A stretch of 64,000 nt of DNA from assembly GCF_008298035.1 (NCBI RefSeq), contig NZ_CP042910.1:4479001-4543000 (forward strand), read 5' to 3'. Below are positions 19,376-26,529 of the stretch, piece after piece. The DNA comes from Gimesia maris (lineage in GTDB: Bacteria; Planctomycetota; Planctomycetia; Planctomycetales; Planctomycetaceae). The position numbers and the translations under genes were made by a program. The first letter of the stretch is position 1. Each line of letters starts with the position of its first letter. The notes beneath the pieces are model-generated. The model searched no databases and was not told where the DNA came from. It worked only from the letters and a program-made list of their open reading frames with translations.

Positions 19376-20278
19376 TTATTGATGTTTTTCAGAATCGGTC
19401 ACTGGTCGATAGAGTTGCAGACCGTGGTATTTCAGCAGATCGCCAGCAGCTGCTTCCGGATCCAATTGTCCCCACTCCAGCAGGTCCTGGGCATGCAGTT
19501 TCAGATAGCGTTCTGCCTTCTGTCTGGCCTTCTCCGGATCGGATGTGTTGAACACCCTTATTAGAACCTCTTCACCGCATGAGGGGTTTACGTTGAACGT
19601 GTGCCCTTCGTGGACTTCGTAGAGCTCTGGGGGGCCTTCGATCTCTTCCGGCAGTTCTGCTGGTTTAGTTAAGGGGGACACTGTGTCCCCCTTTTGCTCA
19701 ATCGGTTCCAGATCAGCTGGATTGATGGAACGCGCGATGAAAGCCCGCTTGCGGACTTCTCCGGGCTCGCACTGGTCAAGCCGTCTGTTCAAATCGCCAA
19801 TAATTTGTTCGCACTGTCCCCGGGGGCCATCGAGAGTGATAAATGCGGGGGGAAGATCATATTCGTTTTTCGGCATCCAGGGAGCCTGCAGAGCCACGCT
19901 GAGATTGGCAAACCTGCTGCCTACGCGAACTCTGATGTGCCAGTGTGATACAAACCCGTCTTTACTGACTGCGATGCGTTCACGGTTGAGAATAGCGGCA
20001 ACCTCTGCAGCTGTTTTGGCTTTCTTGTACGTTGGTGTATGCGGGGGGACTGATCGCCATGATTGCGGTTTCCATTCTTCCGGAACGATGACCAGGTAAA
20101 CTGGCCAGTTATGCCGCGGGGCATCGATTCGCAGCATATCTTCAGGAACTGGATTGCCAAACGGGGGAGCTGTGACCGGTTCCAGGGCAGACCAGTTGGT
20201 TGACCGCTGGAATAGCTGCTCGACTGGGGAATCGTGGAGAGTGTCACAAACGCTGCTGTGAGAGAGAGTAGTGCTCAT
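19376..20278 (-). CDS. Unknown protein of the integrative element
   Basis: A 300-residue protein I cannot assign. The ATG at 20278 is preferred to the in-frame GTG at 20287, since AAAGG lies at a usable distance. The first half is Pro/Trp-rich (NWPVYLVIVPEEWKPQSWRS), the middle has KTAAEVAAILNRERIA and HWHIRVRVGSRFANLSVAL, and the C-terminus is acidic and helical. A palindrome at 19671-19693 lies within the reading frame and encodes KGDTVSPL, so the repeat family has entered or arisen inside this gene. It is flanked on both sides by palindrome arrays. A role acting on those sites, for example as a replication or packaging factor, is possible but only positional. Confidence 0.65.
   Translation of the reverse strand: MSTTLSHSSVCDTLHDSPVEQLFQRSTNWSALEPVTAPPFGNPVPEDMLRIDAPRHNWPVYLVIVPEEWKPQSWRSVPPHTPTYKKAKTAAEVAAILNRERIAVSKDGFVSHWHIRVRVGSRFANLSVALQAPWMPKNEYDLPPAFITLDGPRGQCEQIIGDLNRRLDQCEPGEVRKRAFIARSINPADLEPIEQKGDTVSPLTKPAELPEEIEGPPELYEVHEGHTFNVNPSCGEEVLIRVFNTSDPEKARQKAERYLKLHAQDLLEWGQLDPEAAAGDLLKYHGLQLYRPVTDSEKHQ
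19671..19693. repeat. Intragenic member of the palindrome family
   Basis: AAGGGGGACAC and GTGTCCCCCTT form a perfect 11 bp inverted repeat around one T, inside the 300-residue gene. The GACAC/GTGTC core matches array I members. Confidence 0.7.
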
Positions 20279-20292
20279 AAGAGGCACCTTTC

Positions 20293-20405
20293 TTTACGCC
20301 GGAGCGTAAAAAAAGAACCCATACTCTCACACACAGCTCTCAGGTGGTATAGTGCCACCTTGGGGGCCTCACGGTTACCCCACTCTGCGCAAGAGTATGG
20401 ATTCT
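20293..20405. repeat. Hairpins in the leader of the 300-residue gene
   Basis: Three structures: TTTACGC/GCGTAAA at 20293-20310, adjacent to the start region; AGGTGG/CCACCT at 20342-20360, closely resembling the array I member at 19144-19170; and an outer inverted repeat pairing 20314-20327 with 20392-20405 (13 of 14 bases), enclosing the second. On the minus strand these would form the 5-prime leader of the 300-residue gene and could affect its expression. Confidence 0.65.
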
Positions 20406-20514
20406 TGGTTACTATAATTTTTTTGAGATTAAGCACTATAACGTCCTTTCGGACTTTGAGAGATTGCATTTTTAACCGCAGGTCCTCGATTGTCAACACT
20501 GACTCAATAATTCT

Positions 20515-20716
20515 CCCGAAGGTTCACTGTGGACCCTCGGGCAAACATAGCGTTTTTTGCCTCAAATTCTCCGGGTGTCCAAAATGAACACCCGGGAAAA
20601 AAATAATGGGCTCACTATGACCCCATTTTTTAAAATCCTCGATAGCTCAAAATGAGCCCTCGGGAAAAACAGCGAAAAACGCCTTGTTTTACCGAAGCGA
20701 CAAAGTGGCGCTTCGG
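20515..20716. repeat. Array II: five nested palindromes
   Basis: Hairpins lie at 20515-20541, 20571-20595, 20605-20627, 20638-20664 and 20692-20716. Arms differ but pair (CCGGGTGT/ACACCCGG, CCGAAGCG/CGCTTCGG, AATGGG/CCCATT). A recurring flank pattern CAAATYCT before and GGGAAAAA after the G/C-rich members, and TAAT before and TTTTTTAAAAT after the others, suggests two alternating sub-types. This occupies the non-coding stretch between the 300-residue gene and the promoter of the plus-strand cargo gene. Confidence 0.82.
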
Positions 20717-20777
20717 GAGAATGCTCTGCCATTTCAACTGCAATTAGACCCATAATTCATTGTTCAGAATTCAGTAA

Positions 20778-20807
20778 TTGACATTGGTATATTTTCGTGG
20801 TTAGAGT
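20778..20807 (+). promoter_or_regulatory. Promoter of the plus-strand cargo gene
   Basis: A consensus -35 box TTGACA (20778-20783) and TAGAGT (20802-20807) are separated by 18 bases, ending about 50 bases before the chosen ATG at 20858. This gives the cargo gene its own expression, independent of the minus-strand phage-like genes. Confidence 0.55.
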
Positions 20808-20857
20808 GAATTCAGATTTACACACCTATTGAATTGCATCCGAACGAAGAATTAGTC

Positions 20858-21745
20858 ATGGCTAAAAAAACACCCCCCAAAAGTACTGAAGAAACTCCAC
20901 AAGAAGAGAAACCAACAGAGGAAAAAGAGGTTTTCGCGTGTGGATTAGTAATGCCAATTTCTGAAATTGATGGTTGCTCTGAAGCTCATTGGGAAAGCGT
21001 GAAAAAAATAATTATTGAATCACTGGATTGTGACTACCTGAATACATCATTGGTAAGCGACTCAGATGAATCTGGAATCATACATAACCGAATTATTCAA
21101 AACCTTTACACAAATCCTATCGTTGTCTGTGACGTAAGTGGCAAAAACCCAAACGTCATGTTTGAGCTGGGAATGAGGCTCGCATTCGACATGCCAACAG
21201 TTGTCGTTAAAGATGATGTTACAAAATACTCGTTTGATACGTCACCCATTGAACACGTTCCTTATCCACGCGATTTAAACTATCCTGGTATCGTTAAATT
21301 CATGAAAGCGCTGAGAAAAAAAGTTGATGCCACTATAGAGAAAAAGAAAGCGAATGATAATTACTCGTCGTTTTTAGGAAATTACCAAATAGAAAAAGTT
21401 GCCAAGATCAAAACAACTGAGATAACTTCGACCGATTTTTTCATAGAGAAACTTGAAGAGTTATCAGATAAGATGGATAGAATTAACAGGCAGATGCGTC
21501 CCCTTCAGCGTGAACCTATTAAACGAAGAATGGGCTTGGAGACGGAGAAATCTAAATCACCGAAGATAACAAAGATATTTGATTTTTCTAAAAAATATGA
21601 TGTTTTAACTCCTGAATTAATCAGACTTAATATGACAGGGGGTCAATTGTCAGATTTGGTACAAGAAAACAATTATTTGGCATTTGATGCTGGTGATGGA
21701 ATGATTCGGCTTATCAGAAATTCTACGTCAAAAGGTGATTTCTAA
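20858..21745 (+). CDS. Cargo protein with nucleoside 2-deoxyribosyltransferase-like domain
   Basis: A 295-residue cytoplasmic protein. The ATG at 20858 is chosen over an in-frame TTG at 20834. A basic, low-complexity start is followed by a Rossmann-like domain (~30-170): ACGLVMPISEIDGC, VVCDVSGKNPNVMFELGMR and MPTVVVKDD. The D-S/T-x-x-NPNV-x-FELG-x-R pattern is found in many uncharacterised proteins related to nucleoside 2-deoxyribosyltransferases and TIR-like nucleotide hydrolases. The Glu of FELG is the expected catalytic residue. A helical linker and a ~90-residue C-terminal domain (ITKIFDFSKKYDVLT) follow. It is AT-rich, on the opposite strand to the phage genes and has its own promoter, as expected for accessory cargo. 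A defence-effector role is possible but unproven. Confidence 0.7.
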   Translation: MAKKTPPKSTEETPQEEKPTEEKEVFACGLVMPISEIDGCSEAHWESVKKIIIESLDCDYLNTSLVSDSDESGIIHNRIIQNLYTNPIVVCDVSGKNPNVMFELGMRLAFDMPTVVVKDDVTKYSFDTSPIEHVPYPRDLNYPGIVKFMKALRKKVDATIEKKKANDNYSSFLGNYQIEKVAKIKTTEITSTDFFIEKLEELSDKMDRINRQMRPLQREPIKRRMGLETEKSKSPKITKIFDFSKKYDVLTPELIRLNMTGGQLSDLVQENNYLAFDAGDGMIRLIRNSTSKGDF

Positions 21746-21794
21746 AACGATTTGATTAAATCTGTATAAGCATAATTACATCACATAACACAAA

Positions 21795-21830
21795 CCCGGC
21801 CTCCCCAGAAGTAAGAAGAAGGAGACCGGG
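21795..21830 (-). terminator. Probable terminator for the capsid operon
   Basis: Arms CCCGGCCTCC (21795-21804) and GGAGACCGGG (21821-21830) pair with one mismatch. On the minus strand the stem is followed by TTTGTGTT. It lies between the convergent cargo and capsid genes and may act in both directions. Confidence 0.5.
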
Positions 21831-21842
21831 CCGTTGCGATGA

Positions 21843-23819
21843 CTACGCTTCACCCTTCGCTTTGAAGGCTGCTTTTTTGTCTGCCATGGCGACACCGAAA
21901 TCGTGATACGCTCTCCAGCTCATTCCCAGCGTGTTGAAATCAGTATCAGCATGTTCAATGATCGGATTTTGATTCCCGTTCAGGAATGCAACCTCCAGCG
22001 CTGCCACGTCTGCCGGATTGTTGAACAGGTACCAGGCCTTTGTGCTGGAACCGCTGAACGCTGCCGACTTCAGGTGTGGAGAGGGTACTGGTTCAAATTT
22101 ACCGGAATGAGGATTCCCGTCTGTGACCGTTGCAACCTCACCGGTAACGACTTTCAAATCAGCATAGAGCTGTTGAGCAGTCACTTTTAAATCGGTCGGA
22201 ACCAGCAACACTGAAGGAGACAACAGAATCGGTTTTCCGTTTTCGTCTACCTGGTCAAGAAATACCATTTCCCCAGCTGTCAACGATTCGATTGCCAGGG
22301 CCGTGTTCGCTCCTGCGAGGTAGTTGTTGTTGTCAGCGTGAAAGAAGTCATTCGGATTGCTCAACAGCAGGATGTATACCGTCTCTTCAACCTTCAGGGC
22401 AGACATACGCCCCAGGATGCGAGGCAGTTTGACAAAGGCTCCCATATCGTCGTTGATGATGTCCTGACGGGTCAACGTAATGATTGCCCCCTCAGTGTCG
22501 AGCTGGTTTTGGTAGCTTGATTCTTTCAGTGAGATATGTTTGATCTCACCACCTTTCGTGACTGGTTTAAACTCTCCGGATCCAGTCAGGCGATAATGAG
22601 AGTGAGCTTTGAAGTCTTTGTGTTCTGCAATTCCGCAGAACTTACGCCATGTTGTCGGAACGGCATTATAACCGTTCAGCAGATGCTTGTTGGCAACGTT
22701 CCCCAGGATTCCGGGAACCGAGAACGTAGAGAAACCTCCGCTGGCCTGAATGTTGCGGTCAGCTGTGAATGCAGCTTTGACGAATTCACGGTCACTCATA
22801 CGGGCGTTTGGATCGCCACCATCAAGCGCGATGGCATCTTTCATGATGGCAACGATTGAATAGCCGCGGTACTCCCTCGAGACTGCTGCATTCATCACGC
22901 GTTCATCGTAGAACTGCCCTGCTTCGGATTCGGTCATGCCGGCTTCAATACAGGCAGAAGCTTCGATGACTTCCGTTTTGCTGGGATGTCCGGAGCTTTT
23001 ACCAGGTAACGGAGCCCCGGGCATTTCGCCATGCATCCGGTCTACATTCCTCGCGCTATCCAGATACTGTTTAGGTCGCGCTTTAGGACGTGATGCTCGC
23101 AAGTTGATTAAAGCAACTTCATTTGCATCCTGTTCGGTCCATCCCTCCTCGATTGCTTTTGCTTGAATATGGTCTGGGCAATCGCTGAGAATCTGCTTAA
23201 CACGTTCGATTCGCTTTCCCTCGGCTTCTGCTGCCTGGGCTTTGATTTCTTCAAGAGTCTTTTTTTCAGCCGTTGGTTGTGGCATGGTAAATTGTCCTTC
23301 AACATGAGCAGAGGTGTTCAGATCGGCGCCCATGGCAACGAATGAAACCTCTCGTAATACTGATTCACGTGCAACATAAATCGGGCCCTGGAACGTCTGC
23401 CCGTTGACGGTAACACTCTCTCCCTCACGAACTGATTCCAGGCGGGTAACGCCAGCTCCGATGGATGCTTGCCAGGGGAAACCGTTTTTTGCGGTATTCC
23501 TGACCTCGTCAGCTGCTTCACCGGATCCAGAAACAAGGCCGGCTACGTGCAATTCACCGTTGATTTTTTCAATCTCGGTTGAGTGTCCGACGATTTGACT
23601 TGAATCGTGGTCCTTCAGGATCGGCTGATTCTGCTTTGTAATCTGTAACCCAGCCAGGTCGACCACTACCGGCAGTCGAAACCCTGCCAGACGCATTGGA
23701 CCGCCCGTGTAGGCAGTCATTGTGAAACGTTTCAGGCCTTCCGCTTGCTTTGCCTGCAGGTCGACCTGGCCACCGTTCAATGTGATCAAGGTTTTGGGTT
23801 CTGTTCGATACGTTGGCAT
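21843..23819 (-). CDS. Prohead protease / major capsid protein fusion
   Basis: A 658-residue protein joining two phage head functions. Residues ~1-180 look like a prohead protease: ILKDHDSSQIVGHSTEIEKI and YVARESVLREVSFVAMGAD, with conserved His and Ser in the usual spacing. A Lys/Glu-rich linker (~185-270), predicted helical, may serve as scaffold. Residues ~290-655 resemble the major head subunit of Mu gpT-like/HK97-fold phages (FVKAAFTADRNIQASGGFSTFSV is shown here only in part; later TLTRQDIINDDMGAFVKLPR). Such protease-capsid fusions are known in prophages. The start overlaps the preceding stop (TAATG), implying translational coupling. It is the only structural gene recognised in the element. 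The protease should cut itself from the capsid during maturation (family inference). Confidence 0.85.
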   Translation of the reverse strand: MPTYRTEPKTLITLNGGQVDLQAKQAEGLKRFTMTAYTGGPMRLAGFRLPVVVDLAGLQITKQNQPILKDHDSSQIVGHSTEIEKINGELHVAGLVSGSGEAADEVRNTAKNGFPWQASIGAGVTRLESVREGESVTVNGQTFQGPIYVARESVLREVSFVAMGADLNTSAHVEGQFTMPQPTAEKKTLEEIKAQAAEAEGKRIERVKQILSDCPDHIQAKAIEEGWTEQDANEVALINLRASRPKARPKQYLDSARNVDRMHGEMPGAPLPGKSSGHPSKTEVIEASACIEAGMTESEAGQFYDERVMNAAVSREYRGYSIVAIMKDAIALDGGDPNARMSDREFVKAAFTADRNIQASGGFSTFSVPGILGNVANKHLLNGYNAVPTTWRKFCGIAEHKDFKAHSHYRLTGSGEFKPVTKGGEIKHISLKESSYQNQLDTEGAIITLTRQDIINDDMGAFVKLPRILGRMSALKVEETVYILLLSNPNDFFHADNNNYLAGANTALAIESLTAGEMVFLDQVDENGKPILLSPSVLLVPTDLKVTAQQLYADLKVVTGEVATVTDGNPHSGKFEPVPSPHLKSAAFSGSSTKAWYLFNNPADVAALEVAFLNGNQNPIIEHADTDFNTLGMSWRAYHDFGVAMADKKAAFKAKGEA

Positions 23820-24247
23820 TATTCAGCCTCTACGGATTCAAGATTCCGGAACCGCTGATCCTGTTCCTGATAGGAAATCCTGTTTGCTTTCGCTGCGTGA
23901 GCAGTACAGTTCAGATATTCCCGAACAGCCAGACGGGCTGCCATGTTGTCGATGTCGTCAGCAGTGAACCCCGTTTGGCCTGTGAATTCCTGCAGGTCCC
24001 TCAGTTCACGTTCAAAATCGATCGTTTTTGATTCGAAGTATCGATCGGTCGATTGCCGATAGTCGGTGACGGAAGTAACCAGGCCTCTGTGCCGCAGCTC
24101 CAACTCCGCAGCCTGGGGACTTTTGGGGTACTGGTTCTGAATGATCGCTTCTGCCCGTTCAGAGTCGAAACAATTACGAATCATACTTGCTGATTCTTCG
24201 TTGTACTCGTTTCGAGACATCACGTAGGCTGGTAATTCAACGGACAT
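23819..24247 (-). CDS. Small protein upstream of the capsid gene
   Basis: A 142-residue protein. The ATG at 24247 is chosen over upstream in-frame starts because AGGA lies 9-12 bases before it and the sequence MSVELPAYVMSRNEYNEES looks like a natural N-terminus. It is acidic and helical with no motif I recognise. Its stop overlaps the capsid start (TAATG), so the two are translationally coupled. Position suggests a head-assembly or capsid-size factor, but there is no direct evidence. Confidence 0.7.
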   Translation of the reverse strand: MSVELPAYVMSRNEYNEESASMIRNCFDSERAEAIIQNQYPKSPQAAELELRHRGLVTSVTDYRQSTDRYFESKTIDFERELRDLQEFTGQTGFTADDIDNMAARLAVREYLNCTAHAAKANRISYQEQDQRFRNLESVEAE

Positions 24248-24400
24248 TGTTTTTTTCCTGTCGAGTTTTAAAAGTGGCTCACCCCGCCAAAGGAAATCAG
24301 GGCAAGCCACCCAATGAACGAGTTCAAAACTAATGGATATCGTTTTGAATAATTGGATTATTTCGACTGCTGACCGTTCTTAAAGACCGCTTTTACTTAA

Positions 24401-24724
24401 CTAAGTAAGACAGGTTCTTTTTTTTCGTTTCCGGATTTGTGCTTCCGGAATGATTCGTTTCCCGCATGTGTTCTGGCATCGGTCACACTTCAGGTACTGG
24501 TGTCGGTCGATCCCTTTTTTTCGTGAGCTGTACACAAAGATTGATCCACCGCAGTCACACTGGTCACCAGGCATCACAGATGGTTCATCAGTGCCACCGA
24601 AAATATCACGCGTCAAATCTGCGTGAGTTTTTCCGCAGGCTGCCAGAATCGAACCAGTCAAGTCAGGTGCCAGCTTCGCGCCTCCCTGCAGCATCTGAAC
24701 CAGGTTTCTGTATTGATCGTTCAT
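24401..24724 (-). CDS. Small zinc-ribbon protein
   Basis: A 107-residue protein starting at 24724, where GAGGGG precedes the ATG. The C-terminal third has CDCGG and, 20 residues later, CDRCQNTCGKR, giving a four-cysteine zinc ribbon followed by a very basic tail (RKRKKRTC), which suggests nucleic-acid binding. The longer open frame extending to 25012 has no coding character and overlaps a palindrome, so it is not used. It lies 153 bases upstream of the next gene on the same strand. Small zinc ribbons of this type are common regulators or ATPase accessories in phages; the exact role is unknown. Confidence 0.65.
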   Translation of the reverse strand: MNDQYRNLVQMLQGGAKLAPDLTGSILAACGKTHADLTRDIFGGTDEPSVMPGDQCDCGGSIFVYSSRKKGIDRHQYLKCDRCQNTCGKRIIPEAQIRKRKKRTCLT

Positions 24725-24740
24725 AAGCCCCTCAAATCCT

Positions 24741-24765
24741 CCGAAGCGCAGAAACTGCGCTTCGG
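24741..24765. repeat. Detached member of the palindrome family
   Basis: CCGAAGCGCAG and CTGCGCTTCGG form a perfect 11 bp stem around AAA. The flanks CAAATCCT before and GGGAAAAAC after match array II, 4 kb away. On the minus strand it lies in the leader of the zinc-ribbon gene. Confidence 0.75.
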
Positions 24766-24833
24766 GAAAAACGCGTCTGTGTTGCGTAAGTAAAGATACC
24801 TCAAATACCGGTAGTTCCCTGTGGTATGGAGCT

Positions 24834-25088
24834 TTAAAAAAGATCGTTGGAAGGACCCGTGAAGTTGGAAATGCTGTCCTGCTCTCCGCTGCCCAGTGGT
24901 GACTCAGGGCTGACCAGTTGGGCTGCATTGATGCGGATCCCGCAACCGCCGGCCACCAGCTGCAGCTTGCGTAACAGATCGTCTGTGGTGATGTGTTCGT
25001 TGATCGGCTCAAGAGTCACCAGGAAGATTCTTTCTCCACTGGTCAGCCCCTGGTCACCATCGTCTGAACATGGTTGCTTTCGTATCAT
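24834..25088 (-). CDS. Small protein of unknown function
   Basis: An 84-residue protein with ATG at 25088 and GAGGTG six bases before it. The centre (RIFLVTLEPINEHITTDDLLRKL is given here in outline) reads as a beta strand followed by a helix, and the C-terminal part is Gly/Ser-rich. No family recognised. It sits in the minus-strand series between the HTH genes and the zinc-ribbon gene, so it is probably a conserved accessory of this element. Confidence 0.55.
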   Translation of the reverse strand: MIRKQPCSDDGDQGLTSGERIFLVTLEPINEHITTDDLLRKLQLVAGGCGIRINAAQLVSPESPLGSGEQDSISNFTGPSNDLF

Positions 25089-25491
25089 GAGTCACACCTC
25101 AAATAAATAACCTGGTAGGCCTTTGACCACACACTTCGTGCGCATACCCTGAGCTAAGACGTTAAATGTAACGCTTTAAAAAATACGCTTTCGCTTCGAT
25201 TCGAACGGGACTTTGCTCCTCATTCCACGCCCACTCAGGGACGCCGCTTCTAACTGATGCACAGAGACGCCAGGGACGTCACTCCCTGACCGATTCATCA
25301 GCCTCCACGGTTACCGCTGGACACCCCCTACTCTTACCCTCGGGTAGTGACATGCTGCTAAAACACATGCATCGAAGCTATCTCAACTCACTGCCAATCA
25401 GGGCTATATGCCGCTGGTCGAGAACTTACGGCCATGGTGCAATTGGCGTTGTTCTCATTGAGTCGAAATTTCAGAAAAGAGTGTTTTAGCA
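25089..25491. other. Non-coding stretch inside the element
   Basis: No convincing gene. Short hairpins occur, such as TACCC/GGGTA near 25336. It lies directly before the promoter of the candidate small RNA and may hold the leader of the minus-strand genes or a replication or packaging region. Nothing more specific can be supported. Confidence 0.4.
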
Positions 25492-25519
25492 TTGACCGAT
25501 TTGATTGGTCTGATATTAT
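25492..25519 (+). promoter_or_regulatory. Strong sigma-70-like promoter
   Basis: TTGACC (25492-25497) and TATTAT (25514-25519) with a 16-base spacer. It points toward an intrinsic terminator only about 80 bases away, with no significant reading frame between them. Confidence 0.65.
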
Positions 25520-25525
25520 GCTTTT

Positions 25526-25605
25526 GTACTCGTTTTCGGTTGTCAAATCTCAACTCGCTGAAAACAACTTAAAGCCTCCAAGGGATCAATTCGGAGGCTT
25601 TTTTT
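25526..25605 (+). ncRNA. Candidate ~80 nt small RNA of the integrative element
   Basis: Defined by the promoter at 25492-25519 and the terminator at 25571-25605. The predicted transcript has an unpaired, U-rich 5-prime half (~45 bases) and a 9 bp terminal stem with a 13-base loop. It is convergent with the HTH gene ending at 25610, so read-through would be antisense to that regulator. This resembles the arrangement of small regulatory RNAs near phage immunity regions. The family is unknown and expression is untested. Confidence 0.5.
25571..25605 (+). terminator. Intrinsic terminator of the candidate small RNA
   Basis: AAAGCCTCC (25571-25579) pairs perfectly with GGAGGCTTT (25593-25601), and seven T residues run from 25599 to 25605. 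Confidence 0.8.
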
Positions 25606-25609
25606 ACGT

Positions 25610-25813
25610 CTACGCTGTTACTGTCTTTGACTGCTCTTCAATGAACTTCTCGATAGCAGCGCGGGGATACCTGATAGTGTTCCCCAGGTTCATGTATTTA
25701 AGCAGACCCTTCTGCCTCATTCGTGAAACCGTTCTCGCTGAGCAATTCATCAGGTGTGCTGCTTCCTCTTCCGTGAGCAGCAGCGGGGGATTTTGAAATA
25801 TCGTAGTAGCCAT
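25610..25813 (-). CDS. Small helix-turn-helix protein (excisionase / MerR-like)
   Basis: A 67-residue protein, start ATG at 25813 after GAGGTAATC. The sequence LLTEEEAAHLMNCSARTVSRMRQKG followed by RYPRAAIEKFIEEQ is the winged-helix pattern of the HTH_17/excisionase group (shown here as two pieces). These proteins bend DNA at att sites or act as small repressors. With the 70-residue HTH gene just upstream it probably forms the regulatory pair of the element. Its 3-prime end faces the terminator of the candidate small RNA. Confidence 0.82.
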   Translation of the reverse strand: MATTIFQNPPLLLTEEEAAHLMNCSARTVSRMRQKGLLKYMNLGNTIRYPRAAIEKFIEEQSKTVTA

Positions 25814-25880
25814 GATTACCTCGTTTTGTCTTCTGTGGTCTACTGCAGACGTTCACAGTTAGACATAGCCAGCGTTTGAA

Positions 25881-26093
25881 TTACGCTCCCATTGTTGTAC
25901 TGGTCTCATTTACGGATTCCAGGAAATCAATAAAGGATTGCCCCTTTACATATTTTCGATTTCCGATTTTCAGCATCTTCAGACCAGCCTTACGCGCTTC
26001 ACGCAAAGCCCAGTTTCCCATACCGGAAACTTGCTTGAACTGATCCAGAGAATAGAGTGTATCGGGCTCAATCTGGCCGGTTCCCTTTGACAT
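25881..26093 (-). CDS. Small HTH protein, excisionase-like
   Basis: A 70-residue protein with ATG at 26093 preceded by GGGAG. The pattern LYSLDQFKQVSGMGNWALRE, then KMLKIGNRKYVKGQSFIDFL, fits the same small winged-helix class as its neighbour, with a recognition helix and a wing. It is the first gene of the minus-strand run reaching down to the capsid gene. An excisionase or early regulator role is inferred from size, fold pattern and position. Confidence 0.7.
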   Translation of the reverse strand: MSKGTGQIEPDTLYSLDQFKQVSGMGNWALREARKAGLKMLKIGNRKYVKGQSFIDFLESVNETSTTMGA

Positions 26094-26125
26094 AATTATC
26101 TCCCTTCAATTTCTGTTTTGAGTTT

Positions 26126-26452
26126 CAATCATCAAACCTGTGATTGTCGTTTGAGAAATTTATACAAGGAGATTTTCGTTTGAAAAGAGAGAATATCGCG
26201 TCACTATCAAAGAGCACATCAGCGACTCAAAACTAGTGACGCCCTATGGAACCGTATGCGCCGTCATGCACCGGTATGCATCCTGAGATTACCCCTGGAA
26301 TTTTTTCCACTTTTTTGAGTTTTTATCTGGGGTAGCGTTCCGGACAAGCATGATTCACTCCGTTTCACTGATTAGTGTGAACAGCAATCATTACACTGTT
26401 GATTGCCGTTGGATGAATTTCTACCGGAGGATTTAGATTTGAAAAGAGAGAA
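26126..26452 (+). repeat. Two 68 bp direct repeats, each carrying a ribosome-binding site
   Basis: Copy 1 (26126-26193) and copy 2 (26385-26452) are equal in length and about three-quarters identical. Both end in a purine-rich site (AAGGAG or GGAGG), eight bases, then TTGAAAAGAGAGAA. They lie in the 436-base non-coding stretch between the HTH gene and the next minus-strand gene. The stretch between them also has repeated TATGC/CATGC words near 26250-26280. Possibly a duplicated leader or a control region. Confidence 0.6.
26180..26236 (+). CDS. Possible leader micro-ORF 1
   Basis: TTG start, 18 codons, beginning (M)KREN, with AAGGAG eight bases upstream. It shares its first five codons and translation signal with micro-ORF 2. 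Coding is uncertain; it may be a decayed gene start. Confidence 0.22.
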   Translation: MKRENIASLSKSTSATQN

Positions 26453-26504
26453 CAAGAGACGAGAAAACAGAGTTCAGATGAGGTACAAGACTGGTGCAAC
26501 TTAG
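26439..26504 (+). CDS. Possible leader micro-ORF 2
   Basis: TTG start, 21 codons, beginning (M)KRENKRREN, very basic, with GGAGG eight bases upstream. It is the second copy of the signal described for micro-ORF 1. Confidence 0.22.
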   Translation: MKRENKRRENRVQMRYKTGAT

Positions 26505-26529
26505 ATGCAGATCATTCACGCGCACCCGA

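Noticed and set aside
19085..20716. CRISPR-like array
   Set aside because: The units differ in sequence, are self-complementary rather than identical, and have 3-30 base irregular spacing with no unique spacers; no cas gene is present.
24725..25012. N-terminal extension of the zinc-ribbon gene to 25012
   Set aside because: The extension runs through a palindrome and overlaps the upstream gene, and its composition is not protein-like; an internal ATG with GAGGGG explains the gene better.
25185..25215. A T-loop-like GATTCGAA word suggesting a tRNA
   Set aside because: The surrounding bases cannot form a T stem or acceptor arm on either strand.
25434..25796. A 120-codon plus-strand frame across the small-RNA terminator
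   Set aside because: It reads through a strong terminator and over the opposite strand of the well-supported HTH gene; no ribosome-binding site.
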